DNA of 64,000 nucleotides from CAVYXK01 sp963708245 (GTDB lineage: Bacteria; Pseudomonadota; Alphaproteobacteria; Acetobacterales; Acetobacteraceae), in contig OY970201.1 in the NCBI GenBank assembly GCA_963708245.1, positions 682,001 through 746,000 on the forward strand. Reading direction: 5' to 3'. Shown here piece by piece: positions 26,154 to 34,433 of this stretch. The translations under genes were made by a program, and so were the position numbers. The notes under the pieces are model-generated. The model searched no databases and was not told where the DNA came from. It saw only the letters and a list, made by a program, of their open reading frames with translations. Positions within the stretch are counted from its first letter, which is position 1; each line of letters opens with the position of its first letter.

Positions 26154-26846
26154 TCAGGGCGGGCCGGTGGCGAGCGCGGGCGGGACGGACGGGGATGATC
26201 GCGGTTTTGCCGGCCGCGTCGCGACGCGCAATCTGGGCGGGATGTGAAACACCCCGTTTATCAAGCCGGCGACGTATGCCGCCAGGTTGCCGCCGAATTC
26301 GATGATCGTCGAGGACAACTCCTTCCACAGCCCAGGCTCCAGATCACCCGGCGCGACGCCGAGATCGCGGCAGATCTCGACGAGCACGGCGCCGAGCGGG
26401 CGGCGGCGCAGCAGGGCGGCAATCTCCTTGGGCGTGGGCAGCGCGGCGATATCGGGCGCCGCTTCCGGCTGGGGACGCTGAGCGCGCGGGTGGGACGTGG
26501 CTGAGGTGCGGGGTGAGGGCAACCGCAGTGGCGGCGGGGTGATATCGCGGCCCCGGGCGGCGCGCTGTTCGAGCCGTTCGTGGAGCGCGGCGGCGAGCCT
26601 GAGGCCGCGGGCGATGCGGTGGACGATGGCGGCGAGATCGGTGGTGCCGAAGCGTTTGGCGAGCAGGGTGAAGGTGGGGGTGCCGGCGCTCTGACGGAGC
26701 TTCTCCGCCATGTCCATGCCGTAGACGATAAGCCCGCACAGCAAGCCGAGGAAGCGCTCGATGCGGCTGCCACCCTGCGCCGGCGCCTGTTCGGGCCGGG
26801 GATTGGGAGGGGCGGCCTGAGCGGGGCCGGTTGGCGGGGCAGACAT
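26154..26846 (-). CDS. Second orphan proline-rich protein (leaderless)
   Basis: 230 residues. The N-terminal Pro-rich stretch (about 5-30) precedes a helical region with ERFLGLLCGLIVYGMDMAE and LAKRFGTTDLAAIVHRIARGL. Then come RPLGAVLVEICRDLGVAPGDL and LWKELSSTIIEFGGNLAAYV, followed by a basic/Pro tail. No signal peptide or known fold. I recall related hypothetical proteins in Acetobacteraceae; the function is unknown. The start is set by a promoter whose predicted +1 is the A of this ATG; an earlier in-frame start at 26882 would run through the -35 box. Like the gene at 19090 it begins ATGTCTGCC. Confidence 0.72.
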   Translation of the reverse strand: MSAPPTGPAQAAPPNPRPEQAPAQGGSRIERFLGLLCGLIVYGMDMAEKLRQSAGTPTFTLLAKRFGTTDLAAIVHRIARGLRLAAALHERLEQRAARGRDITPPPLRLPSPRTSATSHPRAQRPQPEAAPDIAALPTPKEIAALLRRRPLGAVLVEICRDLGVAPGDLEPGLWKELSSTIIEFGGNLAAYVAGLINGVFHIPPRLRVATRPAKPRSSPSVPPALATGPP

Positions 26847-26853
26847 GAACGTA

Positions 26854-26882
26854 ATAAGAACACAGTCGTCCGGCGATGTCAA
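26854..26882 (-). promoter_or_regulatory. Promoter with the same leaderless geometry
   Basis: On the minus strand TTGACA (26877-26882), exactly 17 bp, then TCTTAT (26854-26859), then 7 bp to the ATG. The spacing is identical, base for base, to the promoter at 19054-19082, although the spacer sequences differ. Confidence 0.7.
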
Positions 26883-27428
26883 GGAAATGTTTCCTGGGCC
26901 GCTTTATGGGCGACTGGTATTCGCGTGGACGCGCTTGATCGAGTGGCCGTTGACGGGGCCTTGCCGTGCCCGCTTTCGCCTTCCGGCGGCCATCTGTCGC
27001 GCGACTCATAAGCGCGCGGACGAAGGCGAGGACGCTCAGGGGCGGACAAACGCCGCCCGGTCGAAGCCCGATGAAGGTCGGCTTGGGCTTTCCGATTGCC
27101 TAGAAGCCGCCTTTCCGCTTCCGGCCGTTTTGCGCCCACTCCGGTCATCCAGCCGCCTCAGCCAGCATCTCCGAAGCGGACATCTCCGTATGCATCCTGG
27201 GCGGCGCTGCGAGAGGCCAGGGATCCAGGGTACTTAGGTCAGAAGCAAGCACCACCCCAGGAAGGCAGAATGCCCCCTTCAAGACATGCTCGGATGTCTT
27301 GGGACGCGGCGTTATTTATATCGGCAAGATAGACACTTGCTGGCGGGATATGTGTCCTCGCGCAAGTAAGGAAGTTATGGTGCCATATCGGCGGCGAGAT
27401 CTATTGCTGCTTCCGGTAGCTTCCGGTA
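26883..27428. other. Intergenic region with dispersed repeat copy
   Basis: No gene recognised in 546 bp. It holds one copy of the 23-bp dispersed repeat (27104-27126) and several stop-rich frames. It separates the orphan gene from the HNH/TPR/PIN region. Confidence 0.5.
27104..27126 (+). repeat. Dispersed 23-bp repeat, copy A
   Basis: The 23-mer begins AAGCCGCCTTTCCGC and ends TTCCGGCC. It differs from copy B (33364) at only 2 of 23 positions. Located outside the 3' end of the HNH-TPR-PIN module. Confidence 0.65.
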
Positions 27429-29081
27429 TTAAATTTTCAAAATGGATCGGAGTGCGGCTTCCGCCTGTCCGCAAGTAGCCCACAATTCCGGAACAAGGTG
27501 GCAGAGCCAGACGAGACGCCACTGCAAGCGCGTGGCCTCTTCGTTGGTTATCGATTGGAACGCGCAATCGGTGATGTCGGCTGGAAATCGAAACAGAATA
27601 GCCGCGTTTGCGAGTTCCGAGACCGACTCCAGCGTGATCTTCGTCGACGAGAGGGCATTCTTGATCTGAGTCACTTCTTCGGAGGACAATTCTACACTGG
27701 CGGCTGTTCCGCCTTCGAGCGGACCAGGCAGACCTGCGAGAACGTGATTGAATTTCTTTTTCAGGCTCCCCTCCGCATCCCCACACGCCAAACCGACGAA
27801 CTCCGGTCCCAGGTCGCCCGGAGTGAACTTGGTCATGGCTCCCCAAACTCGGCCGCATATCTCGTTCTTTAGCTGACCTGGGAAGCCAAGGTCCGGCAGC
27901 CACCGCGGCTCTACCCGTAAGTCCACGAGACATTCAAGCAAATATATTTGGCTCCGAACCGACTGAAGCCAGCTTGCAAGCCCGGCCGCATCACTTGCGA
28001 TCTCGACGATGCATCGCTCGATAAGCGAGGCCTGGGCAATCGCGGCCAGTTTGCGCCAGAACGGAGGCTTCTCGGCGTGTATGCGGCAATATGCCATTTC
28101 GCCATACACAGCCAGGAATAAGCACGAGAACAATTGGAACCGATCGACTCCAATGCCGGACTCGCATGCTACGAACGCCTTCAAGAGTTGACCGAACGGC
28201 TCCCTCAATCGGTCATTGCCTGCTACTCGTGGCTGGGCGATCTCGATCCCGGCCGCGCAAGACATGACGTCGCCCTTTTCAGCCAGCCAGGCGAGCACTT
28301 CGCCTAGCGTACCGTCGTCGATTTTTGCTTCTGCAAGCGCCGCACTCAGGCGAGGCTGGGCCGCCAGTAAGAGAGCCCGCTTCAGTCCTTCGGCGCCTCG
28401 CCAACCCAAGAGTCTGACGAATTGTTGAGGGGCGACCTGTGCCGCATAGTTGTCGAGCGACAGGCCACCCTCGCATCGACCCACGAGCCGTTCATAGTAG
28501 CGGTGCGAACGCGGAACCCATACATCTAACGAAACCGAGCCGCTTGCGAGGTTCTCCCGAATGACGCTCGCGACCGCAACCGGCGTATCCTTCAGGTCCT
28601 CCCAGATGATGACGGCTTCGTCGTCCGTAGGTGCTCGCCTCTCAAGCAGCTCCTTCCACACGACAATCTGTTCGGCTAAGAGACCAAGATTGTTCGCCTC
28701 ATTGAGGAGCGTGCCGAGGCGTACAGCCTTGCCGCGACTTAGGAGGCCAAAATGATTGACCAGAACGCGCGAAGCGCCTCGAGCGAGACTAATCTCGACC
28801 GGTGATTTGTTTGGAATTACGCAGACCTCCCAGGTCTCGCCTTGCATATTGTCGACGGAGACGGCTTCGTGTCCAGGTCGGAGCGCCTGCCGGGTCGCAT
28901 CGAAAAGAACCGAACGTTGAAATGTCAGGTCATCGCGACCAAAACGTATTACAGCGTCCGCCTTAAGCCCGAATGATTGTATAAATTTTGGATCAGATAT
29001 GACCGCATCACGGACCCTGCTAGGGAAAAGCTGACTTGTCGCTATGGCGACGGAAGCGCGTATGTACTCCGCGCGCGACAT
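27429..29081 (-). CDS. Uncharacterised large protein, coupled partner of the TPR-PIN gene
   Basis: 550 residues with no domain I can name. It is mixed alpha/beta at the N-terminus (VIRFGRDDLTFQRSVLF, ETWEVCVIPNKSPVEISL) and strongly helical from ~170 on. There are no signal peptide, membrane span or nucleotide motifs. The ATG at 29081 overlaps the stop of the preceding reading frame (TAATG), so it was translated together with the HNH-TPR-PIN gene, which fixes this start over one 75 bp upstream. A cytosolic partner of that protein is the simplest reading. It ends in a region without an obvious terminator. Confidence 0.75.
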   Translation of the reverse strand: MSRAEYIRASVAIATSQLFPSRVRDAVISDPKFIQSFGLKADAVIRFGRDDLTFQRSVLFDATRQALRPGHEAVSVDNMQGETWEVCVIPNKSPVEISLARGASRVLVNHFGLLSRGKAVRLGTLLNEANNLGLLAEQIVVWKELLERRAPTDDEAVIIWEDLKDTPVAVASVIRENLASGSVSLDVWVPRSHRYYERLVGRCEGGLSLDNYAAQVAPQQFVRLLGWRGAEGLKRALLLAAQPRLSAALAEAKIDDGTLGEVLAWLAEKGDVMSCAAGIEIAQPRVAGNDRLREPFGQLLKAFVACESGIGVDRFQLFSCLFLAVYGEMAYCRIHAEKPPFWRKLAAIAQASLIERCIVEIASDAAGLASWLQSVRSQIYLLECLVDLRVEPRWLPDLGFPGQLKNEICGRVWGAMTKFTPGDLGPEFVGLACGDAEGSLKKKFNHVLAGLPGPLEGGTAASVELSSEEVTQIKNALSSTKITLESVSELANAAILFRFPADITDCAFQSITNEEATRLQWRLVWLCHLVPELWATCGQAEAALRSILKI

Positions 29082-29416
29082 TACGCGGCTCCCAACCGCC
29101 GCACGGTCCGCTCCGCGGCGCTGACGATCAATTCGCGCGCGCGATCGATGATCCACGCGAAGGCTTCCGGCTCGCTATCGCGTAAGCCCTGGAGGAACCT
29201 GCGATCGATCCAGTCATAATACGCGTCGCGAATGCTATCCGGAACATTATCCGGCGGCGACATAAGAGACTGCATATAGGCCGCGTGGGCGAATAAAGCG
29301 AAGTTGCGCTCGTTGCCCGGTATCGCTGAGGGCGCCCAGCCTCGGACATCAAGTAACCGGAGCAGGCACTCTGCCCGGCTGACAGCTTCGCCGAGGTCTG
29401 CTCCCTCTTTCCAAAG
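29081..29416 (-). pseudogene. Severed C-terminus of the TPR-PIN protein (after in-frame TGA)
   Basis: Directly after the TGA at 29417-29419 the same frame continues for 111 codons without a stop: LWKEGADLGEAVSRAECLLR, LLDVRGWAPSAIPG, and YDWIDRRFLQGLRDSEPEAF followed by WIIDRARELI. This resembles the closing segment of TPR-PIN relatives (LLRLLDxRGWA..., ...YxxWIDxR...). It then ends in TAATG overlapping the next gene. The only ATG inside is at 29275, giving a 64-residue piece. I read it as the severed end of the upstream gene. Confidence 0.7.
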
Positions 29417-31558
29417 TCACTTGATGGCCCGAATCACCGATTGCATGCATCCATGGAGCCACACCGTCTCTGTCGTAATTTGAAGAATTTTCCGCATACG
29501 GGCCAGCAGTAGCGACTCCCGGATGGCGCGCAACTCGGCGGTCTCCAGGACCTCGCCGTCGTTCAACGGTGCATCTAGCAGGTGGTGGAGAAGCTCCTCT
29601 TCGGTTAACGGGACGAAGAGGAACCCAGCCTGGCGCAGGTAGGTCCTATGCGCGTGGACGCCTTGCTTGGAAATCGTGCCCTTGCGTGCGAGATCGACTA
29701 GCAAGTCGACGGTCGTGAGGATCGGGGTCCTGCGGTGGTTTGCCTCCATAAAGGGGTGCTGATTGACAAACCGGTCATCGACGACCAGGGCGTCAACCGC
29801 ATCGTCGATCCCGAGGACGCTAAACGTCGGGTGCGATCCCAGGAGTTCTTCGTCGCCAATGGAAGGTGATTTAACAGCTCGAACGTGGCGCGAGGCGAGG
29901 CCGTCCGACAATGTCTTACGGATCAGCTCGATCAGGCCAAGCTGTTGTTCTGATAGTTTCTCATAAGCGATGAGTCGATTGGCATCCCGGTCATAATCTT
30001 CCGTGATGTGCGCAGTGAGGCCCGCAGCCCTTATCTTTGAAATAACACCTATCGTCTGAAGGTAAGCAGTGGCCAGATGGTCGAGGTAGATTTCGGCGCC
30101 ATCCACAATCTTGGGCTCAGACGCCCAACGCCGCTCATGAAGTTTCAAATAGGCTAGCGCACGCTGCTCTTCATCGAAGGTCAAAACGCCCTTCGCGCGA
30201 AGCTTTTCCACTAGCGCCTGACAACTGCACAGACATTCGTAATACGTGGAGAGGTCCGCCTCCTCTTCCATCAACGAACCGACACGATGCACCGGTGCTG
30301 AGCGGATAACATACCTTGTCTTACCGTCTGGACCTTTTGCCTTTGCCGCTAAGGTCAGCAGTCCAGCCAGCTCAAGGCCCACTTCCTTCGCAAGGGTTGG
30401 ATCGAGGACGGGCTGTGCCGGCAGCACTTCCAGGTTGCGCTCGGCAATGAGGCGCTTCAACTCGTGCGCCTCCTTGATGCGGCTCGGTTGGTGGAAAGTC
30501 ACTCGCTGGCGCTCCTGGAACAGCCAACCCAGCGTCGAATGGGGAATTGCAACCCATTGGTAGGCGGCAATGGCAGAAGGCAACAGACCTAGAAGCGCCA
30601 AGGTGAAGATCGCTGTCAGATCTAGAGCGATCGCTGTAAGGCTGGGAAGAGTGATATCGGTGAGCCGGGCGCCGCTGAATGCGTAGACGATGCCACGCCG
30701 GCGCGTATCGCTTTCTGTCAAATTTGCCAGTGCTTGCAGGAGCGTGAGGTCGATCAGAGAGCGATGAAGAAGATGCGCTGCGCCAAACATTGGCATCTTC
30801 CCCTCAGCCAAGTGCTGCCAGGCCGATGCTGCGTGCTTGTCCCATTCTGGCTTGTGATCGGCAAGTTCCCTCACGGTCACCTGCCGCAGCGGTCCGCCTT
30901 CCCCGGAAAGTTCCGCGGCGCGCAGCAACCACCCGCCAACGATGCCTTCACCTTCCCAGCCGGCACTTGTCGCTTGCATGTAAGCGCCCGCTAGGATGTT
31001 CGGTACGGCCGGCGCCTTCTCGGTAGCGGCTAGCACTAGGTCTTTCGCATGCGGTCCGCCGACCGCCCGCGCCATCTGTGCAGCTATCAGCAGTTCAGCG
31101 GCAGTGCGTTCATTACGTTGCCTCCACTCAGATGTGCTAAACTCGACCAATTCATCCCACTGGCCCGACGCTATAGCCAAGTTCACGCATAGTCTGCGGT
31201 CGTTGGGATCGTCTCGGGTCGCCGCCAGCTCTGCGAGCAGAGAGGACGCCTCGTCAAAACGACCGTGGCGGTAAAGCGACCACGCCAGCAATGTCTTGAG
31301 TCCATCAACGTGCTGGACCACGGTCGAATTTTGTTCAAGAAATTGAAGCAGCTCATCGTATCGTCCTACTTCATTTAATGCTTTTGCGACCCGACAGGCA
31401 TCTTCGAGGCTATGGGTTTCGCTAAAGAGCCGCTCTGCAAATGGAAGTAGTTCTTGCCAGGACTCCTGCATTTCTAATAGAATCGCGAGATTCACGAGAT
31501 CGTTCAGTCGTCCTGACTGCTCGGTACTGCCGCTTCCGCTCTGCCGCCGGATCGGCAC
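29417..31558 (-). CDS. TPR / PIN-like nuclease domain protein (middle piece of a broken gene)
   Basis: 713 residues if started at the GTG at 31558. Residues ~15-290 are helical TPR-like repeats (WQELLPFAERLFSETHSLED, RYDELLQFLEQN, RFDEASSLLAEL). From ~310 a bipartite PIN-like region follows: FSGARLTDITLP, LDLTAIFTLALLGLL, IPHSTLGWLFQERQRV, a second unit with IYLDHLATAYLQTIG, and GIDDAVDALVVDDRFVNQHP. The spaced Asp/Glu residues fit PIN-type RNases. No ribosome-binding site precedes the GTG, and its frame overlaps the upstream HNH gene by 137 bp. I therefore consider it one gene with the upstream and downstream pieces, separated by a frameshift and a stop. Confidence 0.7.
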   Translation of the reverse strand: MPIRRQSGSGSTEQSGRLNDLVNLAILLEMQESWQELLPFAERLFSETHSLEDACRVAKALNEVGRYDELLQFLEQNSTVVQHVDGLKTLLAWSLYRHGRFDEASSLLAELAATRDDPNDRRLCVNLAIASGQWDELVEFSTSEWRQRNERTAAELLIAAQMARAVGGPHAKDLVLAATEKAPAVPNILAGAYMQATSAGWEGEGIVGGWLLRAAELSGEGGPLRQVTVRELADHKPEWDKHAASAWQHLAEGKMPMFGAAHLLHRSLIDLTLLQALANLTESDTRRRGIVYAFSGARLTDITLPSLTAIALDLTAIFTLALLGLLPSAIAAYQWVAIPHSTLGWLFQERQRVTFHQPSRIKEAHELKRLIAERNLEVLPAQPVLDPTLAKEVGLELAGLLTLAAKAKGPDGKTRYVIRSAPVHRVGSLMEEEADLSTYYECLCSCQALVEKLRAKGVLTFDEEQRALAYLKLHERRWASEPKIVDGAEIYLDHLATAYLQTIGVISKIRAAGLTAHITEDYDRDANRLIAYEKLSEQQLGLIELIRKTLSDGLASRHVRAVKSPSIGDEELLGSHPTFSVLGIDDAVDALVVDDRFVNQHPFMEANHRRTPILTTVDLLVDLARKGTISKQGVHAHRTYLRQAGFLFVPLTEEELLHHLLDAPLNDGEVLETAELRAIRESLLLARMRKILQITTETVWLHGCMQSVIRAIK

Positions 31559-33191
31559 CCTCCGCCTCCCTGATGATCCTTGTCAGATGCTGTTGCTCGT
31601 TTGCACTCAATCCATCGGCAACTGCCTCGGTTAGCCTTTCCTTTGCGGCGTCGATCTGGCCGGCTCGCGCTAGCATTTCGATCTCGATCATCTGGACGGC
31701 GCTTTTGTGGAGATATGCGTACAGCTGGTTTCGGTGGCGAGCGATGTATGCGGCCGTTCCCTTGGGATCGCCTTGCACGAAGGCGAGAGCAAAACGCGCG
31801 GCGGCCTCGTCCGCAGTGCCCGTGCCAGATAGGGCAACCCGCCGGTCTATTTCCTTTTCGATGGCGGCCACATCCAGCTTGAGCCCGAATTGAAGGGCCA
31901 AAGGCAATCTCCGGAGGGATTGCTCTGGGTCCCGCATACTCCCCCGCAGCTCTTCCATCGCTCGGTCGTGGGCGTGCGGGTCCCGCAGCTTTAGCCAGAG
32001 CGTGAGGTCGGATGCGAGGTGTGATGCGGCGGCGACACCTGCCTGGAGCGCGAAGGCGGACACCGCTTCGAATGCCTTGATCGCCCGTTGCCGGAAGGCG
32101 AGAGCGGCTGGATCAGCCGCGAGCGGAAACGAAGCTGCTTCGAACGGAACTTGCGACAGGGCAGTCGAGCGAAGCTCAGCGGGCACAGCCTGCATCAGAT
32201 AGGCCACTCCAACAGCGTGATGGAGGACAGGCGTCTCCGCTAGATCTGCATCGGTTATCTGTGATGCGTGATCCACAGCTTCCTGCCACCTCTCCGCAGC
32301 AAGCTCGTTTGAAATTTGAAAAAACTTTCCCTCGCTATCAAATGAATCGAGCGTCAGGCTCGCTCGTTCGACCCACGCGATCGCTCCCAGCGGTTGGCCG
32401 CTATTGGTGACGATGCGCAGCGCGGCGCTCCGAGCTGCGGGCGTTTTCATTGGGGCCAACAAGGCCAGTGCGGTACCCCCGTCCCGCGTGGCCACGATGA
32501 ATGCTTCCGCGAGCGCAGCCTCTGCTGTTTCCGCCAATGTTCTCGACTTTTTCAGCAGCTCTCTCGCGCGGTCCAAGGTTTCCCGTTGGCACAGCAGGCG
32601 GGCACACCACGCGAGACCTCTCGCCCGAAGCTCGATTGAGCCGCCTGCCAGTTCCGTTCGGTCGATCCGTTCAGCAAGTTCAGCGGCCTTCTGGCTCGTC
32701 GGATAGCCGTTGATAAATCGTCCCTGCCTTATGGCCTGGAGTTCGGCTGCAATCTGCTGATCCGAATAATCTCTCAGGAAGCCCATTTGCTGCATCGAGT
32801 CTTGCCGCTTCAGGGCCTCGGTCGTTCCTTGCGCAAACTCAGCCTCGTGTTGCTTCTTCCACGCCGTCAGAAGATCCGCCGGATATGTCTGCCATTGCTT
32901 ATCGACTAGCGGATGATGATGCCCGCACATTAGTATGAGATTCTTCGGCGAGTTGCGCTCAGCTGCTGTCAATCCGGGTTTGCCACGCGGTCCGTTATCG
33001 GATGCTGCGTAAATGTGGCAAATCTGCACGACTACCGCCGCATCCGACACAGGAGTTTCGGGTGCGATGACGGGACTGGTGCACCCGGGGAAAGCGCACC
33101 GGTTTCCCGAGGCTCCGAAGAGAGTCTTGATCGTATTTTGGGAATAGCTGCGCCGATTCGTCGCGGCTTTCGTCTTGGTTCTGCGGGCCAT
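31422..33191 (-). CDS. HNH endonuclease with helical-repeat region (first piece of a broken gene)
   Basis: 589 residues. The N-terminal HNH nuclease (about 15-120) is complete: NRCAFPGCTSPV (zinc cysteines), QICHIYAAS (catalytic His), NLILMCGHHHPLVDKQW. The rest (~130-570) is alpha-helical with TPR-like periodicity (RARELLKKSRTLAETAEAAL, IDAAKERLTEAV). After about residue 560 the frame degenerates into Arg/Ser-rich sequence, while the homologous continuation (SGRLNDLVNLAILLE) resumes in the next frame. The true protein was therefore probably one HNH-TPR-PIN chain of ~1,369 residues. The nuclease domain suggests DNA cleavage. Confidence 0.75.
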   Translation of the reverse strand: MARRTKTKAATNRRSYSQNTIKTLFGASGNRCAFPGCTSPVIAPETPVSDAAVVVQICHIYAASDNGPRGKPGLTAAERNSPKNLILMCGHHHPLVDKQWQTYPADLLTAWKKQHEAEFAQGTTEALKRQDSMQQMGFLRDYSDQQIAAELQAIRQGRFINGYPTSQKAAELAERIDRTELAGGSIELRARGLAWCARLLCQRETLDRARELLKKSRTLAETAEAALAEAFIVATRDGGTALALLAPMKTPAARSAALRIVTNSGQPLGAIAWVERASLTLDSFDSEGKFFQISNELAAERWQEAVDHASQITDADLAETPVLHHAVGVAYLMQAVPAELRSTALSQVPFEAASFPLAADPAALAFRQRAIKAFEAVSAFALQAGVAAASHLASDLTLWLKLRDPHAHDRAMEELRGSMRDPEQSLRRLPLALQFGLKLDVAAIEKEIDRRVALSGTGTADEAAARFALAFVQGDPKGTAAYIARHRNQLYAYLHKSAVQMIEIEMLARAGQIDAAKERLTEAVADGLSANEQQHLTRIIREAEGADPAAERKRQYRAVRTTERSRESRDSIRNAGVLARTTSICRAAL

Positions 33192-33533
33192 GTATTGTGC
33201 TTACCACGTTACGGGAGAATCGGCGATAATGGATGCTTGAGGGCAGCTCTCTCTTTCGGCCAGCACTAGACATCCCGTCGGCGGGGGACGAACGTCCGCG
33301 ACGGGTCGCCGCCTGCCGATCTTTCCGAGAACGGACGCCTGCATATTATTGATGGCAACTCCAAAGCAGCCGTTCCGCTTCCGGCCAACCACCGCCGTCG
33401 AAGCCTTGATCATCGTTGATCCCAGTTTCCGGGCCGATAATGAACGACAGGTCGACACCCTGTTGCATTATCGCCTTCCAATGGGCGTCATCAGGGTACG
33501 CAGAGGCGCGCGAGGAGCGTCCCGAGATGGACT
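33192..33533. other. Intergenic region upstream of the HNH gene with two repeat copies
   Basis: No gene recognised. It contains repeat copy B (33364-33386) and a weaker copy D (33239-33261). The HNH gene's promoter must lie here but is not clear. Confidence 0.5.
33364..33386 (+). repeat. Dispersed 23-bp repeat, copy B
   Basis: The 23-mer begins AAGCAGCCGTTCCGC and ends TTCCGGCC, 21/23 identical to copy A at 27104. A degenerate relative (D) is at 33239-33261, ending TTTCGGCC. Confidence 0.65.
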
Positions 33534-33851
33534 CTAGCTGCCACTCATCCGTCCAAATGCCATTGCGTCGCGATTTTGCTGCATCAGCAACGTGATGCTC
33601 GGGACTTTTTCGAAGCCAAGGCCACGTGGCGGCTCGTCTTCCGAGCCCTGCACGACGTGTGCGTAGCTCTCACCAGCCACTTTCTCCCATTTGCCGGCGG
33701 GTTTGCGCACCTCAAGGTTGACCACCGTCGCCTTCAGCACAAGACGCACAATGGGATCGTTCGGCGCGCCCGGCTTTGTCAGGCTGGGATGGCCTGCGAT
33801 GACCCGCCAGCCATTCGCCAACGCCCAAACGGTCAGTTCTTCCTTTGTCAA
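33534..33851 (-). CDS. Small conserved protein of unknown function
   Basis: 105 residues starting at a TTG with GGAGAGG about 10 bp upstream. Begins TKEELTVWALANGWRVIAGH and contains SLTKPGAPNDPIVRLVLKAT, then KPAGKWEKVAGESYAHV and GLGFEKVPSITLLM. I recognise a family of similar short alphaproteobacterial proteins without known role. No signal peptide, no membrane span. It lies 30 bp downstream of the gene at 33882-34121 on the same strand, so the two form an operon. Confidence 0.7.
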   Translation of the reverse strand: MTKEELTVWALANGWRVIAGHPSLTKPGAPNDPIVRLVLKATVVNLEVRKPAGKWEKVAGESYAHVVQGSEDEPPRGLGFEKVPSITLLMQQNRDAMAFGRMSGS

Positions 33852-33881
33852 TGCCGATATCCTCTCCGGTTTGAATGAGGC

Positions 33882-34121
33882 TCAGGAACGCGGCGATCGC
33901 TTCCCCTTGCCCCCCTGCTCAGACCGCGCTTGCCACAACGCCATGTCCGCTGCCTTGCTGAATGCCACTCGGACACCCGTGCTACCCCGGCTCACCCGGA
34001 TCTTGCCCCCATTCTGCGCCTTGTGCTCGGCCAGCCATTTCATGACTTCCGGATCCTCGCTGGTCTTGCCTTCGAACTCGAGCACTCCGACGATCTCTTC
34101 CTCTTTGCGGCGCTTTACCAT
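33882..34121 (-). CDS. Small charged protein of unknown function
   Basis: 79 residues from the ATG at 34121 (MVKRRKEEEIVGVLEFEGKT). It contains SEDPEVMKWLAEHKAQNGGK, IRVSRGSTGVRVAF and a basic C-terminus. An upstream in-frame start (34199) would add a stretch unlike the rest. It is first in a two-gene operon with the 105-residue protein. Basic and soluble; function unknown to me. Confidence 0.62.
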   Translation of the reverse strand: MVKRRKEEEIVGVLEFEGKTSEDPEVMKWLAEHKAQNGGKIRVSRGSTGVRVAFSKAADMALWQARSEQGGKGKRSPRS

Positions 34122-34433
34122 CGTGTATGCTTTCTTCAAGTTTCTCGGGCGCGCGTCGCCTGCTTCGACGGGCATCCAGGGACCCGCGTTGCGAGCCACG
34201 GCGATTTACCCGTCTGTCGCGCTGCGACTGGATGTCGCCTTTTTTGCGCTCTCCGCCCGAAAACTGCCAGTCCGCTCTCGGCCAACACCGGACATCATGC
34301 CAAGGGGGGTGGCCGCTTCATGGGATCTCGGGGTGCCGAGCTTTCCAGCTTGTCCGGCAAATGACGACTGGCCTCGGAGATGATCTCAATGCCTCGCAGA
34401 GCGTGAGAGGTGAGGCCGTGGGCGACCGCCGCC
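34122..34433. other. Intergenic region with repeat copy C
   Basis: No gene recognised in 312 bp. It contains repeat copy C at 34261-34283 (17/23 identical to copy B). Confidence 0.5.
34261..34283 (+). repeat. Dispersed 23-bp repeat, copy C
   Basis: The 23-mer begins AAACTGCCAGTCCGC and ends TCTCGGCC. Matches copy B at 17 of 23 positions and is followed by a similar AACACCGGACATC tail. Confidence 0.5.

Noticed and set aside
29417..29419. The in-frame TGA as a selenocysteine codon
   Set aside because: No selenoprotein family resemblance around it and no obvious bacterial SECIS hairpin immediately downstream; a nonsense mutation is simpler.
31515..31525. Programmed ribosomal frameshift between the HNH and TPR-PIN frames
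   Set aside because: The bases around the junction (CGA GCA GTC A) contain no slippery heptamer, and a clear stimulatory hairpin was not seen.
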